This document shows positions 1-8,531 of a stretch of 25,509 nucleotides of DNA, piece after piece (within the stretch, counting starts at the first letter, position 1; every line of letters starts with the position of its first letter). The DNA lies in contig CAZFQG010000081.1 of the NCBI GenBank assembly GCA_964520785.1, positions 1-25,509 of the forward strand. Direction: 5' to 3'. Source of the DNA: CAZFQG01 sp964520785. GTDB lineage: Bacteria; Planctomycetota; Planctomycetia; Pirellulales; Thermoguttaceae. Under the pieces are notes generated by a model. The model did not search any database and had not been told where the DNA came from. It was given only the letters and a program-made list of their open reading frames with translations. The position numbers were made by a program, and so were the translations under genes.

Positions 1-820
1 CGTTGTCGCCGACGTTATCCGCGATGGTGGCCGGGTTCCTTTTGTCGTCTTCCGGAATTCCCGCTTCAACCTTGCCGACCAGGTCGGCGCCGACGTCCGC
101 CGCTTTGGTAAAGATGCCGCCGCCGACGCGAGCGAAGAGCGCTTGGGCGCTGGCACCCATCCCGAAACAGAGCATCGTCACCGTTACCTCGATCAGGTCG
201 AGCCCGGCGATCCACCGCAGAACGAGGAACCACCCGGTGATATCGAGCAACCCGAGACCCACCACCGTCAGCCCCATGACGGCACCGCTTCGGAACGCGA
301 CTTGCAGACCCTGATTGAGCGACTTCTGGGCCCCGGCGGCGGTACGGTTGCTGGCAAGTGTTGCCGTCCGCATTCCGCAGAAGCCGGCCAGACCCGAGAA
401 GAAACCGCCCGTCAAAAAAGCGAATGGGACCCAGACGCTTTGGACGTGAAAATAGAAGGACATAATCGAGAGCAAAATCACGATCACGACGAAGAAAGCC
501 GCCACGACCTTGTACTGCTGCCAAAGGTAGGCATTGGCCCCCTCGCGGACGTAGGTCGCGATCTCCTTCATTTCGTCCGTGCCTTCGTCCGAATCCTTCA
601 TGGTCTTGAAGAATTGCCAGGCAAACACAAGGGCGGCGATGGAGCCCGCGAACGAGAGGGCCCAAACAACCTTGTAGAAGAAGGGATCGGCATCTCCGCT
701 GGACGCCGCATCTCCGTCAGCCGCAAAGGTGCCGGCCGCAAGGACCAGCAGCATCACAGCGGACAGGAGCCCCGCCTTCAAGGGGGCTCTCATGGCTCTG
801 GATAACGTTGGTGCAGTCAT
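1..820 (-). CDS. hppA: Membrane-bound ion-translocating pyrophosphatase, N-terminal part (runs off the window)
   Basis: Inner-membrane enzyme that hydrolyses pyrophosphate to pump H+ (or Na+). 273 codons are visible and the gene continues past base 1. Visible features are a leading hydrophobic segment (about residues 14-33), then several TM helices, then the family hallmark loop with GGGIFTKAADVGADLVGK, followed by the conserved PATIADNVGDN segment at the very edge. The hallmark loop carries the Asp/Lys residues that bind Mg-pyrophosphate. The start ATG at 820 is chosen because AAAGG lies 5 bases upstream; an in-frame ATG at 793 is the alternative. The residues that decide K+ dependence and H+ versus Na+ specificity lie outside the window. 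A strong promoter lies at 881-908, giving a leader of about 54 nt. The family call is essentially certain; the transported ion is not known. Confidence 0.97.
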   Translation of the reverse strand, partial: MTAPTLSRAMRAPLKAGLLSAVMLLVLAAGTFAADGDAASSGDADPFFYKVVWALSFAGSIAALVFAWQFFKTMKDSDEGTDEMKEIATYVREGANAYLWQQYKVVAAFFVVIVILLSIMSFYFHVQSVWVPFAFLTGGFFSGLAGFCGMRTATLASNRTAAGAQKSLNQGLQVAFRSGAVMGLTVVGLGLLDITGWFLVLRWIAGLDLIEVTVTMLCFGMGASAQALFARVGGGIFTKAADVGADLVGKVEAGIPEDDKRNPATIADNVGDN

Positions 821-1123
821 GTCTACCTTTGTCTTGTCCTTTCTGCAGAAAAATACGGGTGCAAACATGGTAAATTGCGAAGTATACACGGTCCGATTGT
901 CGTGTCAACACCCGGCCGAGCGTTGGAAAGGCGATTCGTGAGCGAACCCCTGTTCCAGTGCGAACGGGGCCGAATCTGGCCACGAATTCGCGTTTTGTGC
1001 TTGGTTTTTGTTCGGCCGGTGATTAACCTTAATAGTATAGGACGTTGTCTGGCGGTAGCCCGGGGTGCGCCGTCAGGGTAGATAAAAACCCACGATTTTT
1101 GGTTTGACGTGGAGGCGAATTAG
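821..1123. other. Divergent intergenic region between hppA and the glycine-rich protein gene
   Basis: 303 bp without a gene. The hppA promoter occupies 881-908. For the rightward gene the only candidate is weak: TTGTTC (1008-1013) with TAGTAT (1033-1038), a 19-base spacer. A purine-rich Shine-Dalgarno GGAGG at 1111-1115 precedes the ATG at 1124. Nothing else recognised. Confidence 0.5.
881..908 (-). promoter_or_regulatory. Sigma70-type promoter of hppA
   Basis: On the minus strand a perfect TTGACA (903-908) is separated by 16 bases from TATACT (881-886). Predicted transcription start is near 874, about 54 nt before the ATG at 820. This is one of the best promoter matches in the window. Found by eye, no experimental support. 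Confidence 0.7.
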
Positions 1124-1969
1124 ATGAAATCACGCTTTTTGCGAGGCGGTCTTGCGATTGCGGCCGTTTTTTCGGTCCTGGCGACCGGTCTGAGTGCGGC
1201 GGAGCGCGCAAGGCCCCCGAAATACGGCGAGTACAATCCAGCCCACGAGACAGTGGAATTGTTGGATGCCGTCCAAGAAGGCCGGGTCGGGGTCAAAATC
1301 ATACCGAAAGACTCGACTCAAAGCACCGTCGTCATCGAGAACAAGACGGCGGAGCCGTTGAATGTCCAGTTCCCGGCAACATTCGCGGCCGTGCCGGTCG
1401 TGGCCCAGTTTGGGGGAGCCGGTGGGTTCGGCGGTGGAGGCATGGGAGTCGGCGGTGGCGGTGGTGGTTTTGGCGGCGGGCTAGGCGGGGGAGGTGGCCG
1501 CACCGGGGGTTTCGGTGGCGGTGCCCAGGCAATGGGCGGGGGCATGGGGGGGATGGGTGGAATGGGGATGTTCAACCTCCCGCCTGAAAAGATCGAAAAC
1601 TTCAAGGTCCCCACCGTTTGCCTGGAGCACGGGAAGAAGGAACCCAACGCGAAGATTCCTTACGAGATCAAGCCGCTGAGTGCCGTAACGGACAAGCCGG
1701 CCGTCCACGAACTCTGCAAGGGTTTGGGCGAGGGCAACCTGAACCAGCGCGCCGCGCAGGCCGCCACTTGGTATCTGGAGAATGGACTGAGCTGGCAGGA
1801 ACTCGCCGCGAAACAGATTCGGCGAGCCAACGGTGCATGCGAGCCGTTCTTCTCGATGCAGGAAATCCAGCAAGGCCAATTCATCGCCAGAGTGGCGCTT
1901 GAGCAGGCCGAGCAGAACGAACGGAGTTCCACTTCGACCACGTCAACCAGCGATTCCACCGGAAAATGA
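1124..1969 (+). CDS. Secreted Gly/Met-rich planctomycete conserved protein of unknown function
   Basis: 281 aa. Residues 1-26 form a clear signal peptide (basic start, hydrophobic core, cleavage near SAAE). Residues about 36-95 form a conserved domain containing a stretch on 'VVIENKTAEPLNVQFP', which reads like a beta-sandwich segment. Residues 97-150 are almost only Gly with Met and Phe. Residues 151-265 form a second conserved alpha-rich domain with two Cys (C166, C198) in a VPTVCLEHGKKEPN context, and the C-terminus is Ser/Thr-rich. From memory this architecture recurs in planctomycetes without a known role; I infer an exported or periplasmic protein. The start is supported by GGAGG 8 bases upstream. 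A strong intrinsic terminator follows at 2000-2043, so it is probably monocistronic. Confidence 0.88.
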   Translation: MKSRFLRGGLAIAAVFSVLATGLSAAERARPPKYGEYNPAHETVELLDAVQEGRVGVKIIPKDSTQSTVVIENKTAEPLNVQFPATFAAVPVVAQFGGAGGFGGGGMGVGGGGGGFGGGLGGGGGRTGGFGGGAQAMGGGMGGMGGMGMFNLPPEKIENFKVPTVCLEHGKKEPNAKIPYEIKPLSAVTDKPAVHELCKGLGEGNLNQRAAQAATWYLENGLSWQELAAKQIRRANGACEPFFSMQEIQQGQFIARVALEQAEQNERSSTSTTSTSDSTGK

Positions 1970-1999
1970 CCTTTCCGGTCGTCTCATCGTGAATCACTT

Positions 2000-2043
2000 G
2001 GCCGCCGGATACCTTTTCGGAATCGCGAGCGGCCCTTTTTTTT
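2000..2043 (+). terminator. Intrinsic (Rho-independent) terminator after the Gly-rich protein gene
   Basis: GGCCGC (2000-2005) pairs with GCGGCC (2029-2034); inside it CCG/CGG (2005-2007/2018-2020) can extend the fold. A run of eight T (2036-2043) follows almost directly. It lies 31 bases after the stop at 1969 and 30 bases before the kinase start, separating the two transcription units. Confidence 0.75.
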
Positions 2044-2072
2044 GATCCAACCATCCTTTTGGAACGCACGGA

Positions 2073-4892
2073 ATGTTCAGCCCGGATGGAGTGCAAGAGC
2101 CCGTTGAACTATTAGCGCGCGAATTCATCGACCGTCGGCGCCGAGGGGAGAATCCCAGCATCGAGGATTACGCGAGGGCGCACCCGAATTTGGCGGAATC
2201 GATCCGTACCGTCTTTCCGACCCTGGTGATGCTGGAACGGATTCCCGACGGACCGGAGGCTTTGCGCGGCGCCGGCGGCACTTCCGGCGCGGGCGCCGGA
2301 TTGGGCGAACGCATTGAAGAGTACCGTATCATTCGGGAAATCGGGCGGGGTGGAATGGGGATCGTCTACGAAGCGGAGCAAGAATCACTGGGGCGCCGAG
2401 TCGCCCTCAAGGTCATGTCCGAGTCGTTCGTTTCGTCTCCGAGCGCGCTGGATCGTTTCCGGCGCGAGGCTCAGGCGGCGGCTCGGCTGCATCACACGAA
2501 TATCGTCCCGGTCTTCGACATTGGGGAAGATCGGGGGCGGCACTTCTACGTAATGCAATACATCGACGGCCGCGGACTTGACCGCGTCCTCCAAGACGGC
2601 CTGGCGCCGACGGTTCGCGGCGGCGGCGATTCGGAAAGCCCCTCTCGCGAAATCGGTCGCTCGGTCTTCGCGGGACGATTCGATCCGACGGCTCCGATGA
2701 TAACCGACGACGAGGGTCTCCGAGATCGCGACGATCCGGAAAAACCTTCCGAGATCGGCGTCGTTCCGGAACCGGACGACGATCAGATCGCCGAACCGTT
2801 CACGCGAATCGAGTACTTCCAGAGCGTCGCGGGGATCGGCGCGCAATGTGCCGCGGCGCTCGATTATGCCCACCGGCAGGGAACGCTCCATCGCGACATC
2901 AAGCCGGCGAATCTGCTTTTGGACGCGCACGGCACCGTGTGGATCACCGACTTCGGACTGGCGAAACTGGTGGAACGCGACGATCTGACGGCGTCCGGCG
3001 GCCTCGTCGGCACGTTGCGATACATGTCTCCCGAACAGTTCGAGGGACGAGCCGATTTTCGCAGCGACGTGTACAACCTCGGATTGACGCTCTACGAGTT
3101 GCTTACGCTGCGCCCGGCGTTTGATGAATCCAGCCATCACCGGCTTCTGAAGCAGGTGTCGGAAGGCGAACCTCCGCGCCCGCGTTCGATAAACCGTACG
3201 ATTCCCCGTGATCTCGAGACGATCGTCCTCAAGGCGATCGCGCACGATCCGGACAACCGCTACCAGACCGCCGCCGAAATGGCGGAAGATTTGCAGCGGT
3301 TCCTCGACGACCGCCCCATCCTCGCGCGGAGAATCGGACTCGTTGAGAGAGGATGGCGATGGTGCCGCAGGAATCGCGCGTTGGCGGTGCTCAGCGCAGT
3401 CGCGGGTCTCCTCGTGCTGCTGATCATGATTCTCGGAGCCGTCGCCTACCGCAACCGGACTCGGGCCCTCGCAAGAACCAGGGCGGAACAGGTAAGGGCG
3501 GAGGCGAACTTGAACCTGGCGATCCGCGCTTTCGAGGACGTTTTCGCGGAATTGGGAGAGGGCGCGACGGCGGAATCCCTGCGGAACGACGAGGGGCTCT
3601 GGACGGATGCGACCGCGGTCGGGATTCTCTCCGAAAAGGACATCCGCATCCTCAACACGCTGCTGAAGTTTTACGACCGTTTTATCGATCGGAATGAGGA
3701 GGACCTCGCCCTGCGGGAGGATACCGCGAGGGCATACGCGCGGGTCGGCCGGATCGAGGCTCAACTCGGGCGGCATGATCGAGCCGAAAGGGCGTTCGAA
3801 CGCGCGCTGGCGCTGTTCGACGAACTCGCCACGACGGCCGAAGACCCGAACGAATTCCTCGTCGAGTTGGCGGTCATTCTGAACTCCCGGGCGGAATTGC
3901 GGTTTCCCGACGCCTGTGACGTCTCCTGCGCGGACTGCCGCCGGGCACTGGAGTATTTGGCGCGAGTCCCCGAGGGGACATCCGTGGATCGTCGAGCACG
4001 ACTCGAGGAAGCCAAGGCACACAAACGGCTGGCTTTTTTGGAGTTGGTAGGGCACCACCGGCGGATGGCTCCCTTGACGGAATCCGCCCGCGAGTTGATG
4101 GAAGCGCACCTCGCCGAGGCGTTTCGGATTCTCGGGAAGTTGCTTCGGGCCGATCCGAGGAACCCGGAGTACCGCCTCCAGTTGGCACAGGCGTATTTCT
4201 ACGCGTGGGGCGTCGCTCGGATGGATGACCGCTTCGAGGGGGCCGCCGCCGCTCGAAGCCGATCCGTGGAGATTCTGCGCGGATTGGTGGATGAGGTCCC
4301 GGAAAACCCCGAATACCGGGTAATCCTCGCGGAGGTACTTCTGTTCAGCAGCATTGGAAAGCCGGGGGTCTCAAGCCCGGTTGATCCCGGGGACGTTCCT
4401 CTGCTGAAGGAAGCCGCTTCTCTTCTGGACAATCTTCGACGCCGGTACCCTCAGGTTCCACGGTACGCGGTGGTCTATGCGTTTTCTCAGTTCGCCTTGG
4501 GCAACTACTACTTGAGCGTACAAGACACGGACTCGGCCGAGGCCTGCTATGAAGCGGCGATGGCGATTGAAAACGCGTACCGCGAAGACGGCCCGCGGCT
4601 TTTCGGAACCGTTCGAAGGAATTGGGAAATGGGTCTTCAGTTAGCCCGTCTGCGCCTGATGCAAGACCGCGCAGAAGACGCGAAGTCGCTCCTGGAATCG
4701 ATGTTGGGGGAAGTAGACAAGGAGGACGACTCGGAAAGGCCGCCAAGCGTCCTCTTAAGCATGATCTACGAGACGCTCGCGGACGCTCGGGAGCAAGCCG
4801 GAGACGAGGACCGAATCCGCGATTCCTTGGACGAATCGCGGGGGATTCGTGAGGCGGGAGCCGATTCGGCGCCGGAGGACGAAACGAATTGA
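2073..4892 (+). CDS. Membrane Ser/Thr protein kinase with C-terminal TPR-like sensor region
   Basis: 939 aa. Residues 1-60 form the helical N-terminal module typical of planctomycete Ser/Thr kinases. The Hanks-type kinase domain spans about 84-412: Gly-rich loop GRGGMG 91-96, catalytic Lys K113 in VALK, HRD at 273-275, DFG at 293-295, and SPE at 319-321 in place of APE. All catalytic residues are present. Between the N-lobe hinge and the C-lobe there is an acidic insert of about 70 residues (about 177-247). A single TM helix lies at about 436-459, then a long helical region with TPR-like repeats (for example around residues 540-585 and 795-830), presumably a sensing or partner-binding part. 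The start is kept at 2073 because the N-terminal module begins there, although the Shine-Dalgarno (GGA at 2061-2063) is weak. Substrates unknown. Confidence 0.95.
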   Translation: MFSPDGVQEPVELLAREFIDRRRRGENPSIEDYARAHPNLAESIRTVFPTLVMLERIPDGPEALRGAGGTSGAGAGLGERIEEYRIIREIGRGGMGIVYEAEQESLGRRVALKVMSESFVSSPSALDRFRREAQAAARLHHTNIVPVFDIGEDRGRHFYVMQYIDGRGLDRVLQDGLAPTVRGGGDSESPSREIGRSVFAGRFDPTAPMITDDEGLRDRDDPEKPSEIGVVPEPDDDQIAEPFTRIEYFQSVAGIGAQCAAALDYAHRQGTLHRDIKPANLLLDAHGTVWITDFGLAKLVERDDLTASGGLVGTLRYMSPEQFEGRADFRSDVYNLGLTLYELLTLRPAFDESSHHRLLKQVSEGEPPRPRSINRTIPRDLETIVLKAIAHDPDNRYQTAAEMAEDLQRFLDDRPILARRIGLVERGWRWCRRNRALAVLSAVAGLLVLLIMILGAVAYRNRTRALARTRAEQVRAEANLNLAIRAFEDVFAELGEGATAESLRNDEGLWTDATAVGILSEKDIRILNTLLKFYDRFIDRNEEDLALREDTARAYARVGRIEAQLGRHDRAERAFERALALFDELATTAEDPNEFLVELAVILNSRAELRFPDACDVSCADCRRALEYLARVPEGTSVDRRARLEEAKAHKRLAFLELVGHHRRMAPLTESARELMEAHLAEAFRILGKLLRADPRNPEYRLQLAQAYFYAWGVARMDDRFEGAAAARSRSVEILRGLVDEVPENPEYRVILAEVLLFSSIGKPGVSSPVDPGDVPLLKEAASLLDNLRRRYPQVPRYAVVYAFSQFALGNYYLSVQDTDSAEACYEAAMAIENAYREDGPRLFGTVRRNWEMGLQLARLRLMQDRAEDAKSLLESMLGEVDKEDDSERPPSVLLSMIYETLADAREQAGDEDRIRDSLDESRGIREAGADSAPEDETN

Positions 4893-4906
4893 GGGGGCAA
4901 CGCGCA

Positions 4907-4927
4907 GCGGGCAGGTTGTTTGCCCGC
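4907..4927. terminator. Stem-loop between convergent kinase and beta-helix genes
   Basis: Perfect 7-bp inverted repeat GCGGGCA (4907-4913) / TGCCCGC (4921-4927) with a 7-base loop in the 60-bp gap between two convergent stop codons. Its position suits a bidirectional terminator, but neither strand shows a T tract, so termination is inferred from position and stem only. Confidence 0.5.
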
Positions 4928-4952
4928 CGCCATATTCAGGCTGACAACGGTC

Positions 4953-7097
4953 CTACTCGAATGCCGGCGGCACCGGCGGCATTTCGTGGGAGGAAGCGAC
5001 CGCGTCGTCGCAGCCGGCCGACTCGTAGTCGAACGGCCGGAAGCCCAGTTCGATCGCCGGGGAATCGGGTTTCAGGCGAAAATCGCCCCCCTTCGCGTCG
5101 ATGAAGCCGGGGTCCGCGACCACCGAGTGGATATCCTGGTTTCGCTTGCTCTTCCAGTCTTCGAAGGAAAGCCCGTCGAAGAAGACGATCTGTTTGCCGC
5201 AGCGCCAGTAGACGTTCCTATCCATTCGGAAGTTGTCGTCCTTCCAGTTGCTTCCCAAGAGCGGGCTGTCGTTATCCCAGAGGACGATATTGTTCTCGAA
5301 GAAGAACGAAATATGGTCCTCCGTCCGCGTCCGCTGTAATTGCTGCTCTTCGTTGAAGGCGAAGATGTTGTTGCGAATCCGGTTCTCTTTGCCGTAGTGC
5401 TGGTGGAAGCCGGCGCATTTCGTCCGGTAGACGAGGTTATTCTCCATGACGACCCCGGTGGAGCCTTCGTCGGTGTAGAGTCCCCATCCGCCGTAACTGA
5501 AACTCCGTACGTCGTGGATATGATTGTTGGATACGACGGTCCCGGGAGAAATCCCCAGGGTGTACACACCACCCATGTCGGAGAGGACGCCGTGTCCGAG
5601 GTCATGCATATGGTTGAATGTAATCCGGTTGTGGTGTGCCGAGCTGGGTCGGTACCCCCAAATCCATCCGACGGAGACGCTGGAATAGTAGAAATCGCGG
5701 ATCGTATTGCGATCGACCGTGTTGTCGTGCGAATGGCCAATCCAGACGCCGATTCCGGCAGGATGCAATCGCCCGCCGTGGCCGATCAGGCAGTTGCGAA
5801 CCGTGTTGTGCGACGCCGTCGAGGCGTCGTCCGGCGGGACCGTCGATGCCTCCCGCCAGGTTTGGGTCCCGGAGGTGCCGATCTTGATTCCCCCGGCGCC
5901 CAAGTCGACCACCCGGCAGTTTTCGACGGTGTTGTACTTGCATCCCCAACCAAGCGCGATTCCGTACGTGCCCAAGTGCCGCAGGGTACATCCATCGAGG
6001 GTGCAATGGGTCGCCCCGGTCGCGGACACCGCGCCATCCAGGCCCACTTCCGCCTGAGGAAACGCGTTACCGGTCTTCGGCAGAACCCAGTTTGAGTGGG
6101 CAAAACCCAGACCCTTTAGATGAATATGTGACACGAATTCGCCCTTCGAGGGGTCCCCTCTAAAGACGACCAGATTCGGCAGGCGCGGGGCCACGACGGT
6201 CGTGTTGGACGGGGTCTCCCCTTGTCGCGGGATGTACGTCAGCTTTCCGGACGGCCGATCCAAATACCACTCGCCCGGCTCGCTCAGGGCCTCCTTCACG
6301 TTGATTACGAGATAGCGACCGTGTTCCATGAATTTGCCCCAATAACTATTACTAGCGCTGTGCCCGTCGAACGTGACGACGTGATTCTCCGGATCGACCG
6401 CGGCGATACGCAGGCGGCACGCGCACCAGTGCTGAAACGCCAAAACCTCGACGTCATTCAGGTTCGACCATTCCCGTTTTATTTCCTTATCGGCGAAGAC
6501 GAACCGGTTATCCCCCCCTTTGCACTGAGGCGTCGGGGGAGCCGTCGCCTTCGTGTGGTAGTATCCCTTCTTCGGCAGCCGCGGTCGGAATCGCCTCTGG
6601 TCGTTCACGAAGAGCTGGGAAAACGACCAATCCCCCGACTTCACCTCATCGAGTGCGGCGTGCCAGCGGCCTTTTTCATCAACCTTCCACTCGGAAATGA
6701 CGGTCCCGCCGCTTATGACAGGTTTTTCGCCCGGGTAGGCCTCGTAAACCGTTGGCGAAACCTCGGTTCCGGAGTCCTCCGGGAGGAATACGATCGGTTC
6801 GGCCAGAACATGGAAACCGCCGCGGACCCGGACCGCGACGTGCCCCTGTAATTCGGGGCATTCCTTCCTCAACTGACGAACCGCTTCCCGAGCCCTCCGA
6901 ATCGTCGCGAACGGTCCGTCCGATTTGTCCGAATTCGGGGCGTCCAATCCGCCCGACCACCCGTCGTTTCCGTCCGTGCCGACATAAAGGACCCGCTCGG
7001 GTGTTTCCGTCCCGAAAGCGGCCGGAGAACCGTTCACCAGAAGAAGCAAGACGGCGGCGAGAAAGACAAGCGAAGTGGGGTTCAGTCCGTTGCGCAT
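4953..7097 (-). CDS. Secreted right-handed parallel beta-helix protein, GH141-like glycosidase candidate
   Basis: 714 aa from the ATG at 7097. This start is preferred over an in-frame upstream start at 7148 because GAGGTG precedes it and because the promoter at 7151-7179 would start transcription near 7144. Residues about 7-30 form a signal peptide. The mature start has YVGTDGNDGWSGG (38-50) followed by PFATIRRAREAV, the usual opening of this type of beta-helix enzyme. From about residue 330 to 670 Asn/His-rich coils of about 22-30 residues repeat (the 'N-T-V-x-N-C/N-x-I' pattern). The family resemblance, recalled from reading and not searched, is to GH141 (alpha-L-fucosidase / xylanase). D507 (in LSDMGG) and D543 (in YTDEG) are candidate active-site acids. 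Likely an exported polysaccharide-degrading enzyme; the substrate is uncertain. Other parallel beta-helix lyases or hydrolases remain possible. Confidence 0.85.
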   Translation of the reverse strand: MRNGLNPTSLVFLAAVLLLLVNGSPAAFGTETPERVLYVGTDGNDGWSGGLDAPNSDKSDGPFATIRRAREAVRQLRKECPELQGHVAVRVRGGFHVLAEPIVFLPEDSGTEVSPTVYEAYPGEKPVISGGTVISEWKVDEKGRWHAALDEVKSGDWSFSQLFVNDQRRFRPRLPKKGYYHTKATAPPTPQCKGGDNRFVFADKEIKREWSNLNDVEVLAFQHWCACRLRIAAVDPENHVVTFDGHSASNSYWGKFMEHGRYLVINVKEALSEPGEWYLDRPSGKLTYIPRQGETPSNTTVVAPRLPNLVVFRGDPSKGEFVSHIHLKGLGFAHSNWVLPKTGNAFPQAEVGLDGAVSATGATHCTLDGCTLRHLGTYGIALGWGCKYNTVENCRVVDLGAGGIKIGTSGTQTWREASTVPPDDASTASHNTVRNCLIGHGGRLHPAGIGVWIGHSHDNTVDRNTIRDFYYSSVSVGWIWGYRPSSAHHNRITFNHMHDLGHGVLSDMGGVYTLGISPGTVVSNNHIHDVRSFSYGGWGLYTDEGSTGVVMENNLVYRTKCAGFHQHYGKENRIRNNIFAFNEEQQLQRTRTEDHISFFFENNIVLWDNDSPLLGSNWKDDNFRMDRNVYWRCGKQIVFFDGLSFEDWKSKRNQDIHSVVADPGFIDAKGGDFRLKPDSPAIELGFRPFDYESAGCDDAVASSHEMPPVPPAFE

Positions 7098-7150
7098 CAG
7101 AGCACCTCGTCGTTGGAGATAATCGGGGAAATGAAAGGCGTGAACCAATC

Positions 7151-7179
7151 ATTTTAAGGGCAAGAATCTCCACTCACAA
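7151..7179 (-). promoter_or_regulatory. Sigma70-type promoter of the GH141-like gene
   Basis: On the minus strand TTGTGA (7174-7179) and TAAAAT (7151-7156) are separated by 17 bases. The predicted transcription start is near 7144, about 47 nt upstream of the ATG at 7097, which argues against the longer reading from 7148. Confidence 0.55.
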
Positions 7180-7325
7180 GCAGCCCGTCCGCCCAGAAAG
7201 AGACCGAGTGTTTCGTCAAACACGAACGGTCGGATTGACGGTTCTTGTCGCATCCGGACAATCGCCGTGCTTCGGCGTCTCGCGAAAACACGGCTGAAGT
7301 GTTGACCAGGCACCAGCGTCGGGCA

Positions 7326-7348
7326 TGCGGCCGTATCCAGCGGCCGCA
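7326..7348 (-). terminator. Stem-loop downstream of the ZnuA-like gene
   Basis: Perfect 8-bp inverted repeat TGCGGCCG (7326-7333) / CGGCCGCA (7341-7348) with a 7-base loop, about 53 nt after the stop codon at 7401. It is GC-rich and stable but has no T tract after it on the minus strand, so the terminator role is tentative. Confidence 0.4.
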
Positions 7349-7400
7349 AGAAACTCCACCGCGCCAATACCGTGGAGGGTACTGCGCAAGAGCCGCCGTT

Positions 7401-8531
7401 TCAACGTTCGTCGGCGTCCGTCGGGGTGATGCGTTCCCGGGGCAATGGCTGCTCACCGGGTTCCGCGGGAATTCTCGGCAACAGGGGGGCCACCGATCTC
7501 GTGGCATCTTCCTGCGGCAGGTTCGGGTCGCGTAACTCGCGGGGCAGGCCCTGCAAGACGCTTGGCAAAGGCGTCGTGGCGAGCGATTGAAAGAGTTCTT
7601 CGAGTCGCTCGTAGTTTTGCCGCATCGTAGAGAGAAAATTACCACTCTTGGGGGGGAATTCACATGGGTCGAAAACGGTGCTCTTGACTCCCATGGACTG
7701 GAGCCGGCCGGCTACCTCCGGCTTCGGATCGGAAGGCCAAAGCATCCACTTCGCCGGGTGACCTTTGAGTACGGTCCTCAGTTCGCTCCATTGATCTTCC
7801 TCCGGCGCCCGATCCGTCGGCCAGTCTAGGCTTTTCAGGTTGAGACCCCCCCGGTTGGCGAGATAATTGTATTTGGGCACCGCCGCCAAAAGCGGTTCGT
7901 TCGCGTATTCCGAAGTGATCCGGGTTAACATTGCGTCCAGTCTTTCCAGGTCCGGAAGCAACTCGTTGAAGTTCTTCTGGTAATCCAACGCCAACGTAGG
8001 GTTTGCCCTGGCGAGCGTTTCCAAGATGGTTTCCGCCTGGTGAACCGCGAGCCGAGGATTGAGCCACGTCAACCGGTCGAAGGGGGCCGCGTTCTCCTCG
8101 TCGGCGGACTTCGACGCGGTCGCCAAAGTCGCGTCCGTACGGAGCAGATAGTCCGCGAAGATATGCGTGGTGTCCACGACGCGCTCCGATGAAACGTCCG
8201 CTTCACGCAGCCAACCGACCAACTCCGGCCCGTTCGTAAAAACCCTATCCGCCAGCCGGATATCCCGCATTTCCGCGTCCGTCGGCCGCCAAGTCAGGTG
8301 AGATTGCCCCTCGGGAACGGGGAATCTCGCATCGGACTCGCCGTTCGTAATGCGGTCCGCGAAATACTTCAGAGGGTAGTTGGTCGTGACGAGATTGAGT
8401 GGTTCGACGGACCGCCGTGGACGAGGGTCCTCCGAACGGTTGCAGCCACCCGCGGCCGCCAACACCACAAGCGCATAAAAACCCCAGCGACCATATCGCG
8501 GAAGGGGGAATCGAGAAATACTGGTAGTCAT
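7401..8531 (-). CDS. ZnuA/TroA-like metal ABC transporter substrate-binding lipoprotein, atypical ligand set
   Basis: 376 aa from the ATG at 8531 (an in-frame GTG at 8543 would add four residues; neither has a strong Shine-Dalgarno). The N-terminus has a lipoprotein-type signal ending at C30 (AGGC, an imperfect lipobox). The body follows the cluster-9 metal-binding fold: VTTNYPLKYFADRI near residue 50, then a 'P-x-G-x-S-H-x-x-W' segment, ADRVFTNGPELVGWL, TWLNPRLAVHQAE in the middle, KWMLWPSDPKPE and STVFDP near the end. In relatives the segment before 'Y-x-Y-L-A' carries a metal-binding His; here that place reads AAVPKYNYLA with V218. No permease or ATPase gene is nearby. I infer an exported lipoprotein of this family, but metal binding or its specificity may differ. 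Its tail (about the last 50 residues) is Pro-rich. Confidence 0.8.
   Translation of the reverse strand: MTTSISRFPLPRYGRWGFYALVVLAAAGGCNRSEDPRPRRSVEPLNLVTTNYPLKYFADRITNGESDARFPVPEGQSHLTWRPTDAEMRDIRLADRVFTNGPELVGWLREADVSSERVVDTTHIFADYLLRTDATLATASKSADEENAAPFDRLTWLNPRLAVHQAETILETLARANPTLALDYQKNFNELLPDLERLDAMLTRITSEYANEPLLAAVPKYNYLANRGGLNLKSLDWPTDRAPEEDQWSELRTVLKGHPAKWMLWPSDPKPEVAGRLQSMGVKSTVFDPCEFPPKSGNFLSTMRQNYERLEELFQSLATTPLPSVLQGLPRELRDPNLPQEDATRSVAPLLPRIPAEPGEQPLPRERITPTDADER

Larger units (their letters stand above)
7098..7400. other. Intergenic spacer between the ZnuA-like and GH141-like genes
   Basis: 303 bp between two minus-strand genes. It contains the promoter at 7151-7179, a looser GCCGTG/CACGGC inverted repeat (7264-7269/7289-7294) and the strong stem-loop at 7326-7348. 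These suggest the two genes are separate transcription units. Short open frames here have no protein-like features. Confidence 0.5.

Noticed and set aside
2385..4109. 574-codon open frame antisense to the kinase gene
   Set aside because: The sense strand encodes all kinase motifs; the antisense frame has no recognisable domain and is explained by codon bias.
7098..7148. N-terminal extension of the GH141-like protein to 7148
   Set aside because: The promoter at 7151-7179 would start transcription at about 7144, after that codon, and ATG 7097 has both a ribosome-binding site and the signal peptide.
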